Source of the DNA: Beroe ovata
Taxonomy: Eukaryota > Ctenophora > Nuda > Beroida > Beroidae
Direction: 5' to 3'
NCBI GenBank assembly: GCA_946803715.1
Contig: CAMPET010000144.1
Location: 109,922-121,806, forward strand
DNA: 11,885 nt
Shown here: positions 1 through 9,023 of the stretch, in pieces
Numbering within the stretch: the first letter of the stretch is position 1
How the letters are laid out: each line of letters starts with the position of its first letter
Program-made: the position numbers and the translations under genes
Notes under the pieces: model-generated
Told to the model about the DNA's origin: nothing
Seen by the model: only the letters and a program-made list of their open reading frames with translations
Databases searched by the model: none

Positions 1-3000
1 GAGTGTTTTTGCATCTTATGTATCATCATAGGCCAGTATCTTGCACATACATTGAAAATGATCACACGTGAATTTCAATTCTGACACTCTCATGGTAATG
101 AACGCTCGCGGTAGCGATTCTTAAATCAAGCTTTTGCACTCTAATATTACAGTATGGTTTCAATGACAATGGTTAAAGCAATCCAATAATTCATGGAGAT
201 GTATTGTGCTTGCTTTCAGCTTTTCCATTTTCTTTAATAAGTAAATTTTTACTTATAAAATTTCTTCTTTCACTTTTTAAAACCGTTTTTATTAATTGTG
301 TCTCAATACGCACAATATTATGGATGGATTATTAAATCTACACGCATCGGAAACGAGATAAATCATTAAATCTTAATTCGATATGATAATGATGCCAGCC
401 TAATGAACAATGCGCGATCAGGATGATATCAGATAACTTTATGGAAATTTCAATTCATGGAAATTTCAAGCAACTGCACCAGATATAGTGGAATGTTGAG
501 GAAAATTGTCATCGATTCTGTGCGATCTTACTATAATTCTATAATTCTCACTGAACTTCGTCAAGCCTGAGTATAAATTGGATCTTGCATAATTTCATAA
601 AGCTCTTGGAAATATAAGTTCGGTTTTCTGTTATATTTGGCTTATTTTCAATTCTTCCCATCCCTTATATTGATACAGGTATCACGCACAGAAAACCACA
701 GAAAACCCTATGAAGTATGAGAACTAGACGTCAGAAAACGGTAGAGCTCGCACATGTGAAAATACACAATATAATCACATGTGCAGACGCGCTTATTAAT
801 GAAATTACTAAATTTCGTTGAAATAATATATGAAGCATACAAGTTATGCCGACGAAATGTGGCAGATTTTATTACAAATGCAGTATTTATTCATTCAAAA
901 GTACGTGGCATGGTCAGGGGAAAGTATCGAAATCATTTGACCAGTCATAATCAATCACACGTGCCGAATTTTTGATGCGGCTTTTTAAAGGATTTAAAGA
1001 ATATAGCTAGGTTGCAATATATATGTTGAACGGTTAATAAACTGACACAGATACATCTAGGACTCGCTAAACTCAGTTTAAATATTTTTGTTTAAAAGAC
1101 GTGTAGCAGCAATGTGCACTTAAGTTCCTCCAACATTTTACTAGGCAGAGTGCAGACACATGTTACTTCTTATATTATTCGGATAACAATTATTCATATC
1201 CGAAGTTATAAATAATTCGCTTTATGCTCTTTAATTAACGTAATTTCATCCAGAAACTTTCATCGGAAGCTGAGTTATCAACATCTATACTTTTGTGGCG
1301 CTCCGCCTGGCTCTCGCACGCACCAGCTGTTTTTCAGTTATGGAGTCTTTTTACATTAGCTTATTATAATTGGCTACTTGTAAACTTCCAGCTCTGCCAT
1401 GATTTAAAGGTAGGTTATCCGTATTCATTTCATGCCTTCCGCTAGAAACCCTCGTGGAATTTCGCTGGAATTTCTCGGAAAAACGGGCTATGACCGACGG
1501 ATAAATTGAGTTTCTTTTCGGTTGGTACTAAACTTAACTAAGCCCATGCCGTGATAGTGATATAAATTTAACTGCTAATGAACTGCTAATGAAATGTCGC
1601 CGACAATATGCGAGCACTTATTCCTCGGATACCTAATATCTGATACATGAGGGAAGTGTGTATCAAGATAAAGCAAGCGTGAATCTTGATTAACCGAATA
1701 TGTTTTACACCATATTAAACCCATGTACTTAGAATTAATTCGAGAATGAACATAGTATCTCAAAATGTGAGTCCCGCCTAGGTGCACCTCTCTTCCAGTT
1801 GTTTTGTACAACGTTTGCTAGGAACGCTCTCTGCTAAAACTGCAGTTGTTCATATTTTCTCATTTCATATGATCCTGGCAGTCGGCTAAGGTGAGTACAA
1901 GTACAACTGAGTGAGTGAGTACAACTATATCATAGTGCACTGTGCACTCATTTACATACAGTAGCATCGAATACAATATGGATTTTGGTGCATCATGGGA
2001 GACGGGAGGCACCGTCCTACCTTATTTGAATTGAAGTACTAGATCTTTATCAACTTTTATTGTTCCACTGGATTCTTTTTCCTTTTTATCTTACTTACAT
2101 CGATACTCCATGATGATTGATGATCTTACTTTTTCAAGCTTTCTGTATCAAGAGGCGAGGATCATTTATCATACCTACCCGATAAAACTCTGATTTACAT
2201 GATGGACAATGGACATTGGACACAATATAGATTACTTAGCCTGATTCATGTGATACGCAAATTACTCTTACAAATTATCGCTTACTAGTAACGAAATATA
2301 GAATATTAGTATTCCTAAACAAATATTATTCATCTGACACTAAATAACAATATGTTATACCCAGCATTGAGCACATATAATACACGTCAGAGCTCGTCTT
2401 ACCACATACCTACATATGTGTTTACCGTTGCCCACGATACATTTGTGATTGTCACGTATATTGAGTGAATTTCGTAATTAATACTCAAAATTCACTACTT
2501 ATATGAGGTATTGCATAGGATCATTTATCATTGATCAATGTATGATCATCCTGGATTATATCATGCATCTTTGGTGATTGACCCTTATCGGACATTAATA
2601 AACTTATGCGCAATAGGCATACAGCGTTGATTTTACAGGTGCTATAAAACTACAAAGCATTCATATCTCGAACATATATATGCGTCAAATTACTTCGTAG
2701 TACTCTGAATAGCTACAAGTAGAGTAACAGGTCAACAGGACGCAGAGATATGACAATTGTATAGCAGTAGGCATGAAACTCTTTAGCAGAGCTGTAACAA
2801 TGGAGTTGGTATTGAATTGGCATTGTAACATTGAATTGGCATTGCAAGGAGTGAAGTCAAGCGGAACCAACTTAGGCTTCTGTAGTTGGGAACCAAGTTT
2901 AATATAGAACCTGGTAATTGAGAAGTGCTCTCATAATACAGCTAGGGCAAGGGAAAATTATGGGCATGTGAAGCTGATGAGACTGTTCATGGTTGGCTAC

Positions 3001-3360
3001 TTTCATGATAATAAAATGAACTTTCGAATTGATGACACTGAATTTGAGTGCTTGAGTTGATCGAATCTTTATTGCCAGGACGCCGTGTTGTTTCCTTTAT
3101 TGGTTCAAAGTAATTATAGGCCCAAACAACTGAAAAGTGTTGCTACTAATCAGTTAATAATTTAGATAATTTCTTCATATATTGCTGTACGTGGAAGCTT
3201 TAGACTGTTGCCAAAGAATCCCGTTTTGTATAAATTTGGTCCGATATATTCTATGGTCACATCATCTTACCACGTACAGCTATTATAGGTATAACATATT
3301 CAAGGAATACACACACATATATATTCTGATAACTCAACTAAATCCAATATACATCACATC
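1..3360. other. AT-rich non-coding DNA, no gene recognised
   Basis: I see no convincing coding exon on either strand. The open frames here are short (under 80 codons), begin at arbitrary positions and show no recognisable domain. Small local structures are present: a near-repeat of ATGGAAATTTCAA around 442-470, a tandem AACTGCTAATG pair near 1569-1590, a short GTGAGTACAA-type simple repeat near 1890-1926, 9-bp inverted arms at 2464-2472 and 2488-2496, and a perfect 12-bp palindrome CATTGATCAATG at 2529-2540. A 15-bp ATTGAATTGGCATTG is repeated at 2811-2825 and 2830-2844. A slightly more GC-rich patch lies at about 1295-1330. None of these identifies a gene or a known element. Confidence 0.6.
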
Positions 3361-3580
3361 CTCATGGTTCCGTCATCCCACTCCCTCCCTGTGAAATCCT
3401 TTACTCAGATCACCCTACCTTTGGTGCTCGCTTCCCGACACCTTCGCTTGCCCGTGCTCACTCCTTTTCACCCTAGCTCATTAACTCCCTTTCTAATTGG
3501 CTCTTATCTCGCAGACTTCCTTTCCATCTCCCTTAAAAACCTCCGCAACACTTACCCAACCAGCTCCCGTGACTTCTGAA
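3361..3580. other. Pyrimidine-rich (+ strand) segment of unknown nature
   Basis: The + strand is strongly enriched in C and T (runs such as CACTCCCTCCC and CCATCTCCC), unlike the AT-rich DNA on either side. A 71-codon + frame (3364-3579) rich in Ser, Leu and Pro crosses it, and a minus frame overlaps it. Both are expected consequences of a low-complexity CT tract and neither shows a domain. The minus strand has a donor-like GGTAAGTG near 3550-3560, but no partner exon was found. It could be a simple-sequence-derived tract or a diverged repeat; a real exon is not supported. Confidence 0.4.
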
Positions 3581-4535
3581 AATGATATATCCAGTCTAAA
3601 GATCAGTTTATTTTGCACGATTATTTTTCCAGTTGGCATATATTGAACAAAGTTTATATGGTTTATGATCACCAAGATAAAAGGTAGGTATTTAGGATGC
3701 TTTTATGAGATTTTAGGATGGATTTTTCCTAAATTCCCTCTATCGTGTCTTTTGAAAGATTTTCTCGGACGACACAGAGGTACCTACTTCCTATCTGAGG
3801 CATCATTTTGGTGTCCTGATTCCCTGAAGTCAGGTGAAACCCTTATCATCATTCATGTGAGTGATGATTGTCAGTTTTTTGATAAATGAAATTTCTAAGT
3901 AGTATAGTTTTCACCATATAGTTCGACAGAAGGAGAGTGACAAAATAATTAACCAATTATCTTTCTCCTGCCGACCTCATTATATAACACACTTGACAGT
4001 TCACATATTCCCCTGTGCCTGTCACAATATATGGCGCGTTGCTCATGAAAATTGCGATGATCTTATAAATGGCCAATTTTGAGAAAATACCTATATGGCG
4101 ACCAAGTCTTTTACATGAATAATTTATCACTGATCACTCCTCTTTTCATTAGCTTGATATAATCATCGATTGGTCAACTATAAAAGGGATAAAAGGGGCC
4201 AAGCTACGATACCTATGATCGATCTTTTGTAGTAGGGTGCACAATGGGAGCTCAATAGGTGGGCTCGAGTAACTCTTATCCACTACGTTTTTCTTGATAT
4301 CACGCATTTCGAATATTTTGTGAGCATGAGTCTTCTTGGAGGAAAAAGCAACTAGTTTGATTATATTATCATCTACACATTTTCTTTATTATAGTTCTTG
4401 ATTTGTGGATTTCTTGTAGTTCTTCATTTTTGTAACAGTATTATTTGTTTGAATGTGTGTTAAGGTGAGTATGAACCTACAATATTGCACACAAGGTTGC
4501 GGTTGACTGGTCAGAACGATAATTCGTCAATCTTC
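3581..4535. other. Non-coding DNA, nothing recognised
   Basis: This is AT-rich DNA with only short random open frames, for example a + frame at 3665-3889 with no domain. I see no RNA gene, mobile element terminus or convincing splice-bounded exon here. Confidence 0.5.
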
Positions 4536-4550
4536 ATGCTACATGCTACA

Positions 4551-4624
4551 TGTGCGTATGTGTGTGCGTGTGTGTGCCTGTGTCTGTCTGTGTGTGCTTG
4601 TGTCTGTCTGTGTGTGCCTGTGTG
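4551..4624. repeat. TG-rich microsatellite/minisatellite
   Basis: The tract consists of TG and CTGTG steps with a higher-order unit of 20 bp, TGTGTGCCTGTGTCTGTCTG. That unit occurs at 4571-4590, again at 4591-4610 with one C-to-T change, and partly from 4611. It is preceded by a short tandem of CATGCTA at about 4536-4550. Open frames through it on both strands (rich in Cys/Val on + and Thr/His on -) are products of the simple repeat. Confidence 0.9.
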
Positions 4625-5104
4625 ACGTATTTGCTCCTATAACTCCAGAAGAAATTCTGGCAAAAGTTGACTTTGAAAGTTCCGACTCATTGATTTCCAT
4701 CATTACCCTGCATGTGCTCATCGGTTAGATGCACACTTGTATCATGATTTGCATACACGCATTGCCTCCATCTGGCGATCAAAAACCTTCTCATAATACT
4801 GGTTTAGCTTTGTTGTAGATGAATATCCCGATATGCATTATGATATGCATTCTGAATAGTTATCCAATGGATAATATCCATGTATGATGTATATAGGATC
4901 AAAATCTGCTATAATCACGACAATTGATGGATATTATGATAGATAAGAATCTTATTGCGAGAATACTGTTATGTAAAGATAACGAGACTTCATTATGGAG
5001 GCAATTATATGTGGCATGCAATATGTAAATGTTCTGATGTAATGTATTGGGTTTTTCTAGCAAGGTCAGATGAGTGTTCTTGAGGCACATTTTTTCATCA
5101 CGAA
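4625..5104. other. AT-rich spacer between two complementary satellites
   Basis: No gene is recognised. The spacer has a short tandem of ATATGCATT around 4830-4852 and small self-complementary stretches near 4860-4882 (ATCC/GGAT arms). The 70-codon minus frame at 4899-5111 has no domain. Confidence 0.5.
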
Positions 5105-5262
5105 GACACACAGACAGTCAGACACAGACGGGGTAAGACTGACAGACATAGACAGACAGACAGAAACTCACACACACACAAACACAGTAAACACACAAAC
5201 ACAGTACACACACAAACACAGTACACACACAAACACACACGCAGTACACACACACACACACT
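5105..5262. repeat. CA/CAGA-rich microsatellite with about 17-bp higher-order unit
   Basis: The left part (about 5105-5165) is built of CACAGACAG and GACAGACA steps. The right part (about 5168-5262) repeats a unit close to CACACACAAACACAGTA about four times, with length variation, and ends in pure CA. Its polarity is opposite to the TG/CTG satellite at 4551-4624, so the two are roughly reverse complements of each other. The 79-codon + frame through it (Thr, His, Asn-rich) is an artefact of the repeat. Confidence 0.9.
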
Positions 5263-6818
5263 TTTTGGGCGTCACCTGCCCACTATCCCCCCACTTAATA
5301 ACCCTGTGATAATATTATAGTAAGGGAAAAATAAAGTTCATCTGGGAAAAAATTCCGTTAAAAGGTTTTAGTGTTTTAATCAACTGGTATAGGTCTGAGG
5401 AAGCACCAAAAAAAGTTTTCACTTCTGGGACCCTGGGGAAACCACGTGACGGCCACGCCCATATTTGACCGTGGGAAATTTCGGGTAAAATCCATNATAT
5501 GACCCCTCTATAAGATCATGATAAAGAGTATAATTGTAGACGGCGTTATGCGTGGAGACGTTTTGAGCTAACTCATGCGCGACTTTTTGCAGGGGTTTAA
5601 TCACTCTTACACCGGCAGTAACACCAAAATTGCCTCTTCTATTTCATCAGAATACCGTTGACCATGAGTGCGGTACGTGGTTTTCATACAACTCATTTTC
5701 AGTGCCAGCTTTCATTTATCCCGTGTACAGTGTACACAGTGAAATATCAAATTTTTCCATAGAAATTTAAACTTTTTTTTGTTTGTATCGGGGAAAACTG
5801 TCTTTTTCAGCGACATGGATGTTCAAATGACAAAATATGTTTGCTCGAACTTGTGAAACCTGAGAGGACGACAGATAAAAACGTATCATTTTATCGACCT
5901 CAAATCATGTAAACGTTTTAATCTGTTGTAATGTACGCACTTAAACCCATGTCTGTATTATATACGCGTCTTCCGATATATATATTTTGCATTGTTTTTG
6001 AGTTGTTGTCGAACACCTAGTAGCTGGTGCAGTACCCATAAGATTCTGTGACGTCATTAACGTGGGGGAGTTGGGGGTCTCGTGACACCTAATGTGAAGC
6101 TGCGTGATTGCCAGCAGATAACGCAAGTCGGATGGATAGGAAAATAACTTCCGCTTACTATGCCATATTTGCGTTTTCATCGATTTAAAAACTTCGAATT
6201 TAATGCTATTTTCGTTGAAAAAAACTCCAATTCATCATAAGATAGTGAATCAAAGATGACATATGAAGCCTAATTACGAGCAGAATTTCCACACTTTTCA
6301 GTCATTATTCAACCCATTGAGTCTCATTGGGTGATTTATAATAGGTCTCCTTCTAATGTTTCCAACATACAACTTCGATTATATCACGATTTACCGCATA
6401 CATAAATAACTAAATCCTTAGTTCATGCACTATATGGACTTGGGGAGAAAACCTAAAATTATATTGCAAGACCTCGCAACTGACAAATCTTAGCTAACCC
6501 ATTATATATATTGTAGTTCTGGTCATAGTCGACTTAAGTACTACGTAGATTAAATGTAATTAATGCATGTGTGTAGCTGTACAAATGTGAGAAATACGAC
6601 AAGGTAGTTTTTCTGTACGGTCTTTACCTTCACAAACGAGTTTCTCTTTATTCTTTATTACGGCTTACGCGTGCTGCAGTACTTTAGGGTATCAAATAAG
6701 TATTACTGTATTAGGTGGGTAGGGTTATTCAATAAATCCTATGCATATTATTGATCGATTTTATTGGTTTAAACATTTTAAATAGTTGAATTAACGTGAT
6801 TAAGTTACTTTCCGGAGA
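5263..6818. other. Non-coding DNA, nothing recognised; contains an N at 5495
   Basis: No exon or RNA gene could be supported. Composition between about 5400 and 5760 is less AT-rich than the flanks and may be an old dispersed repeat, but I cannot name one. An exact TGACGTCA, the consensus cAMP-response element palindrome, occurs at 6049-6056. With no promoter or gene beside it, I treat it as chance. Minus-strand frames at 5419-5604 and 5941-6180 show no domain. Confidence 0.5.
5495..5495. other. Ambiguous base / possible assembly gap
   Basis: A single N interrupts otherwise continuous sequence. Unlike the Ns at 8745 and 10384, I see no change in the character of the sequence across it. Confidence 0.9.
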
Positions 6819-7566
6819 TTGAACTCAAATACCTTGGTATTGCATTTTTCGTCTAGATTATTTGTTGCTGTGCGGGTGATTCATCGCTTTTTGTTTTTTT
6901 CCGGTGCTGTAAGTTTTGCTGTGAACCGACTGGCAACTTTCTGTACCTACTACCTGCATGAGATCTCTTATTACGTTTTGAATGTTTGTGACGTTCTAGG
7001 CGAGATCAAATTCTTTACTAAACATTTGGCTGTCAGTTGCTGCAGCAATATGAGCATTGGAATCATATTTACAAACATGAGTGACATGGTAAGTAAGCGA
7101 GGAATTATGGCAAGTCAACTTCGCATGATACCAGGCATGCCTCAACAGTAGCTTGTCAAAATAATTAAGAAGATTGTAGCTCTAGGAACAAATATTTCTG
7201 TGGGAAAATACTTTTCCAATTAATCGACGTTTTTGCAGCAAGAGGCATGACCAGCTTGACTTGATATAATACATCCAAATCAGATTAATTCATGATAGAT
7301 CGATTTCTTGCTTGACACCATAACAAGTCCAAAATATCTTCAAGTCTCGGACCCTTGCCATCAAACAAACTTGCAAACAATGCCTATTTTTTGTTCCTAG
7401 TTCCTTATGGTATCCAAATGAATTTTGTTTACATTATCGTTAGTCAATGACTTGTTGCCAATATCACCATATTAATATGATGGGGAAAAATAGTTGCTTG
7501 GATAGTAGTTGCTTTGCTCACTGTTGCTTCTTTGACATTGCTCATGTGTGTGGTCAGTGGCATTAG
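6819..7566. other. Upstream flank of the GPCR exon, no gene recognised
   Basis: A 110-codon + frame spans 6819-7151 and is the longest random-looking frame in the left half. It opens with TTG rather than ATG, has no recognisable domain, and contains an internal donor-like ATGGTAAGTAAG near 7086-7097. It could hide an unrecognised 5' exon of the receptor gene to its right, but nothing ties the two together. The stretch 7152-7566 is AT-rich with no feature. Confidence 0.4.
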
Positions 7567-7716
7567 ATGTCAATGTTTGCACAACGACTCACTTGCTTTC
7601 AAACTCAAGTTTTCACCTCTTTTGAATCCTATCTGCCCCTAACAAACAGCGTACGCTGTACACGAAACACACATATTCACTTACACTCTCTCCCTCTCCC
7701 CCACTCACAGAGAAAT

Positions 7717-7857
7717 ATGAGAAATGAAAGTGCATACGGGAGACACTTTGTGGAGGACTTGGGAATCGGAGTGCTGTACATTGCCATAACACTCGCAGCT
7801 CTGGTGGGAAACACAATGGTTATCATTGTCTACTTCAGACGACGGACATGCTTCAAG
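7717..7857 (+). CDS. Class A (rhodopsin-like) GPCR, exon with N-terminus and TM1 (partial gene)
   Basis: This exon encodes the extracellular N-terminus and first helix of a seven-transmembrane receptor that would signal from the plasma membrane through heterotrimeric G proteins. I start at the ATG at 7717. A CT-rich tract ending in CACAG at 7710 looks like a splice acceptor, so a 5' untranslated exon probably lies upstream; the frame is also open back to an ATG at 7567, giving a 50-residue longer alternative. The 47 residues include an N-glycosylation sequon (NES at 3-5) and a hydrophobic helix at about 16-40 carrying the family's GN signature (N32 = N1.50), then a basic FRRRTCFK end. The exon ends in phase 0 at AAG|GTAATG and continues at 8398. 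The ligand and subfamily are not recognisable. Class A membership is firm only because the next two exons fit. Confidence 0.82.
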
Positions 7858-7952
7858 GTAATGAAGAGTGTTTTGTCACTGTTTTGAACATATGTTCTTG
7901 GGGGAATTTACAATGATATGTTCATCCCGAGCTTTTTTTCTCCAAATTATGA

Positions 7953-7987
7953 ATACTAGATCATGAGTAGAACTGATGATCTAGTAT
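7953..7987. repeat. Perfect 12-bp hairpin in GPCR intron 1
   Basis: ATACTAGATCAT at 7953-7964 and its exact reverse complement ATGATCTAGTAT at 7976-7987 enclose an 11-nt loop. It lies about 100 bp into intron 1. It may be a relic of a small foldback element or simply a chance AT-rich palindrome. Confidence 0.75.
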
Positions 7988-8242
7988 GAAAGGTTGGAGA
8001 TCGGGTATTCATGACTTTGCGGGGTATGATATGTAGGTTTCGTTCTTTTACAGGGCTACGACTGTGCTATAATTGGCGATTTTCACAAAAACGTACGAAG
8101 GTTTTTTTGAATCTGAACACTTTTCCGCTGCCTTTTTTTCATGTTGAGTGACTTCTGTTTTTAGACGCTTGATTCTTGACTTTGTGTGTGAGTAAGTGTT
8201 TTCATATGTGTGCTTTTCAGTTGTATCTTTACTACCCTCTTT

Positions 8243-8371
8243 AACAAGTTTGATACGGCACAAGTCCTATGAGTATAAATGGGATGTAGTGCCGACTAAA
8301 CCACCCTAACAAGTTTGATACGGAAAAGTCCTATGAGTATAAATGGAATGTAGTACCGACTATACCACCCT
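8243..8371. repeat. 65/64-bp tandem duplication in GPCR intron 1
   Basis: Copy 1 (8243-8307, 65 bp) begins AACAAGTTTGATACGG and ends ACCACCCT; copy 2 (8308-8371, 64 bp) follows immediately. They differ by a small indel/substitution (GGCACAAG versus GGAAAAG) and three other substitutions (GGG/GGA, GTG/GTA, AAA/ATA). The second copy ends 26 bp before the intron acceptor at 8397, so the duplication has extended the branch-point region of the intron. Confidence 0.9.
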
Positions 8372-8397
8372 CACAAACACTATAACCCTCCCTACAG

Positions 8398-8526
8398 GTA
8401 ACGTACATATTCCTCCTATCCCTGACGCTGGCTAACCTGACTGTATCAGTGGCGGTGATGCCTCTCTCCATCGTCAGTCTCATCTCGGGGAGATGGGTCT
8501 TCGGGAATACCCTCTGCACCATCAAC
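8398..8526 (+). CDS. Class A GPCR, exon with TM2, ECL1 and start of TM3
   Basis: This second receptor exon is bounded by the acceptor CCCTCCCTACAG (ends 8397) and the donor AAC|GTAATC (8527). Both junctions are phase 0, and it adds residues 48-90. It encodes TM2 (about 48-70, with SLTLANL and VMP as in typical class A TM2), the extracellular loop 1 signature GRWVFGNTLC with its conserved Trp, and the Cys at 87 that normally forms the disulfide to extracellular loop 2 (C3.25). The usual TM2 Asp of the sodium site (D2.50) is Asn here (N60). Reading straight past the donor adds six codons and hits a TGA, so the GTAATC donor is needed. It gives exactly 25 residues from C87 to the Arg of the DRY-equivalent motif in the next exon, which is the canonical spacing. 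The first exon bases, GTAACG, themselves resemble a donor. Confidence 0.85.
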
Positions 8527-8667
8527 GTAATCACCCAACTCAGCTGATCCTGAGATTGTGGAGGCGTTCAAAACATACTTACTTCTCTGCCAAGCTAAAC
8601 AGTAAATTAAGACAACAAAGGACCAGAGTTCCCCATTTCGTGTAATATCGACTTAATATTCTCTCAG

Positions 8668-8744
8668 GGCTTCATATTCACGTGGATGGCCACGGTTACG
8701 ATTCTGACAGTACTACTGATATCATTCCACAGAGCTACAGTGGT
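8668..8744 (+). CDS. Class A GPCR, exon with TM3 and DRY-equivalent motif, truncated at an N
   Basis: The acceptor TATTCTCTCAG ends at 8667, after a likely branch site in CGACTTAAT, and the exon opens in phase 0. It encodes residues 91-115, plus a Val completed at the N: a helix GFIFTWMATVTILTVLLIS followed by FHRATVV. The Arg (R112) sits at position 3.50, but the family's DRY triplet reads HRA: D3.49 is His and Y3.51 is Ala. Position 3.39, usually Ser, is Thr. The exon stops at the N at 8745, after which the sequence is a reversed retroelement fragment. Helices 4-7 are absent from the window, so the gene is either interrupted by an insertion or joined wrongly in the assembly. The absence of stops or frameshifts in three exons favours a recently functional gene; the altered motifs suggest a divergent receptor or early decay. 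Confidence 0.8.
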
Positions 8745-8745
8745 N
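8745..8745. other. Single N at the GPCR/retroelement junction
   Basis: The N lies exactly between the truncated GPCR exon and the first base of the reverse transcriptase fragment. This suggests a contig join or a gap of unknown length rather than one unread base. Confidence 0.85.
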
Positions 8746-8906
8746 ATGTAGAGGGGTGCGTCATTAGGTTTTCTATATGGTTTGAATGAGCCATCCAGTT
8801 TCAGTGTTACGTCCAGAAAATTCACTTCTGTCATGTTTGTCTCAACAACAATCTTGAGTCCTTCTTCTTTAAAGCACTGGTGAAGTTTTTTCCGGATGAT
8901 GTCCAA
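8746..8906 (-). pseudogene. Fragment of a Penelope-like reverse transcriptase (53 codons)
   Basis: On the minus strand this segment encodes LDIIRKKLHQCF through the FLDVTLKL motif to YRKPNDAPLY. It is a second copy of positions 11479-11639 of the large retroelement frame at the right of the window, in opposite orientation. I count four differences in 161 bp (about 97.5% identity): TTA/TTG, CAT/CAC, TTG/CTG and GAC/GAT. All four leave the protein unchanged. The fragment covers the end of the palm and the start of the thumb region. It lacks the catalytic motifs and cannot function alone. Homology ends sharply at the N on one side and at 8906/8907 on the other. It may be a 5'- and 3'-truncated insertion, or a retroelement contig end misplaced by the assembler. 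Confidence 0.85.
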
Positions 8907-8920
8907 TCATTGAAATTAAA

Positions 8921-9023
8921 ATTAGGCCAAATGACCGCAGAACGGTCTCTTGACCTACTTGGACAAATGGCCTAAACAGCAGTTTTAGGCGTTAGGCCAA
9001 ATGTCCAGTTAGGCCAAATGACC
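8921..9023. repeat. Cluster of TTAGGCCAAATG(A/T)CC motifs, three direct and one inverted
   Basis: Direct copies lie at 8922-8936, 8992-9006 and 9009-9023. An inverted, slightly altered copy GGACAAATGGCCTAA lies at 8961-8975. A weaker inverted match, GGTCCAATGGCCTAG, occurs near 9240-9255, so the interval 8922-9255 could be a small non-autonomous element with related ends. It begins about 15 bp beyond the reverse transcriptase fragment. No coding capacity is visible. Confidence 0.7.

Noticed and set aside
4539-4728. Overlapping + and - frames rich in Cys/Val and Thr/His
   Set aside because: They are direct translations of the TG/CA satellite and have no protein character of their own.
5070-5309. 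79-codon Thr/His/Asn-rich + frame
   Set aside because: It is a translation of the CA/CAGA satellite.
6049-6056. TGACGTCA cAMP-response element consensus
   Set aside because: A single 8-bp match in 11.9 kb with no promoter or gene beside it cannot be told from chance.
6819-7151. 110-codon + frame, the longest complete one in the window
   Set aside because: It starts at TTG, has no recognisable domain, no splice context that links it to another exon, and lies in AT-rich DNA. It could hide an unknown exon, but nothing positive supports that.
7613-7816. 67-codon minus frame over GPCR exon 1
   Set aside because: It is an antisense shadow of the receptor exon and the CT-rich acceptor tract.
8331-8534. 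67-codon minus frame over GPCR exon 2
   Set aside because: It is an antisense shadow of the receptor exon; the + strand reading matches a known fold and is flanked by splice sites.
8527-8547. Premature stop in the GPCR after TM3 start
   Set aside because: The TGA lies after a usable GTAATC donor. Splicing there restores phase 0 and exact TM3 spacing, so it is intron sequence rather than a nonsense mutation.
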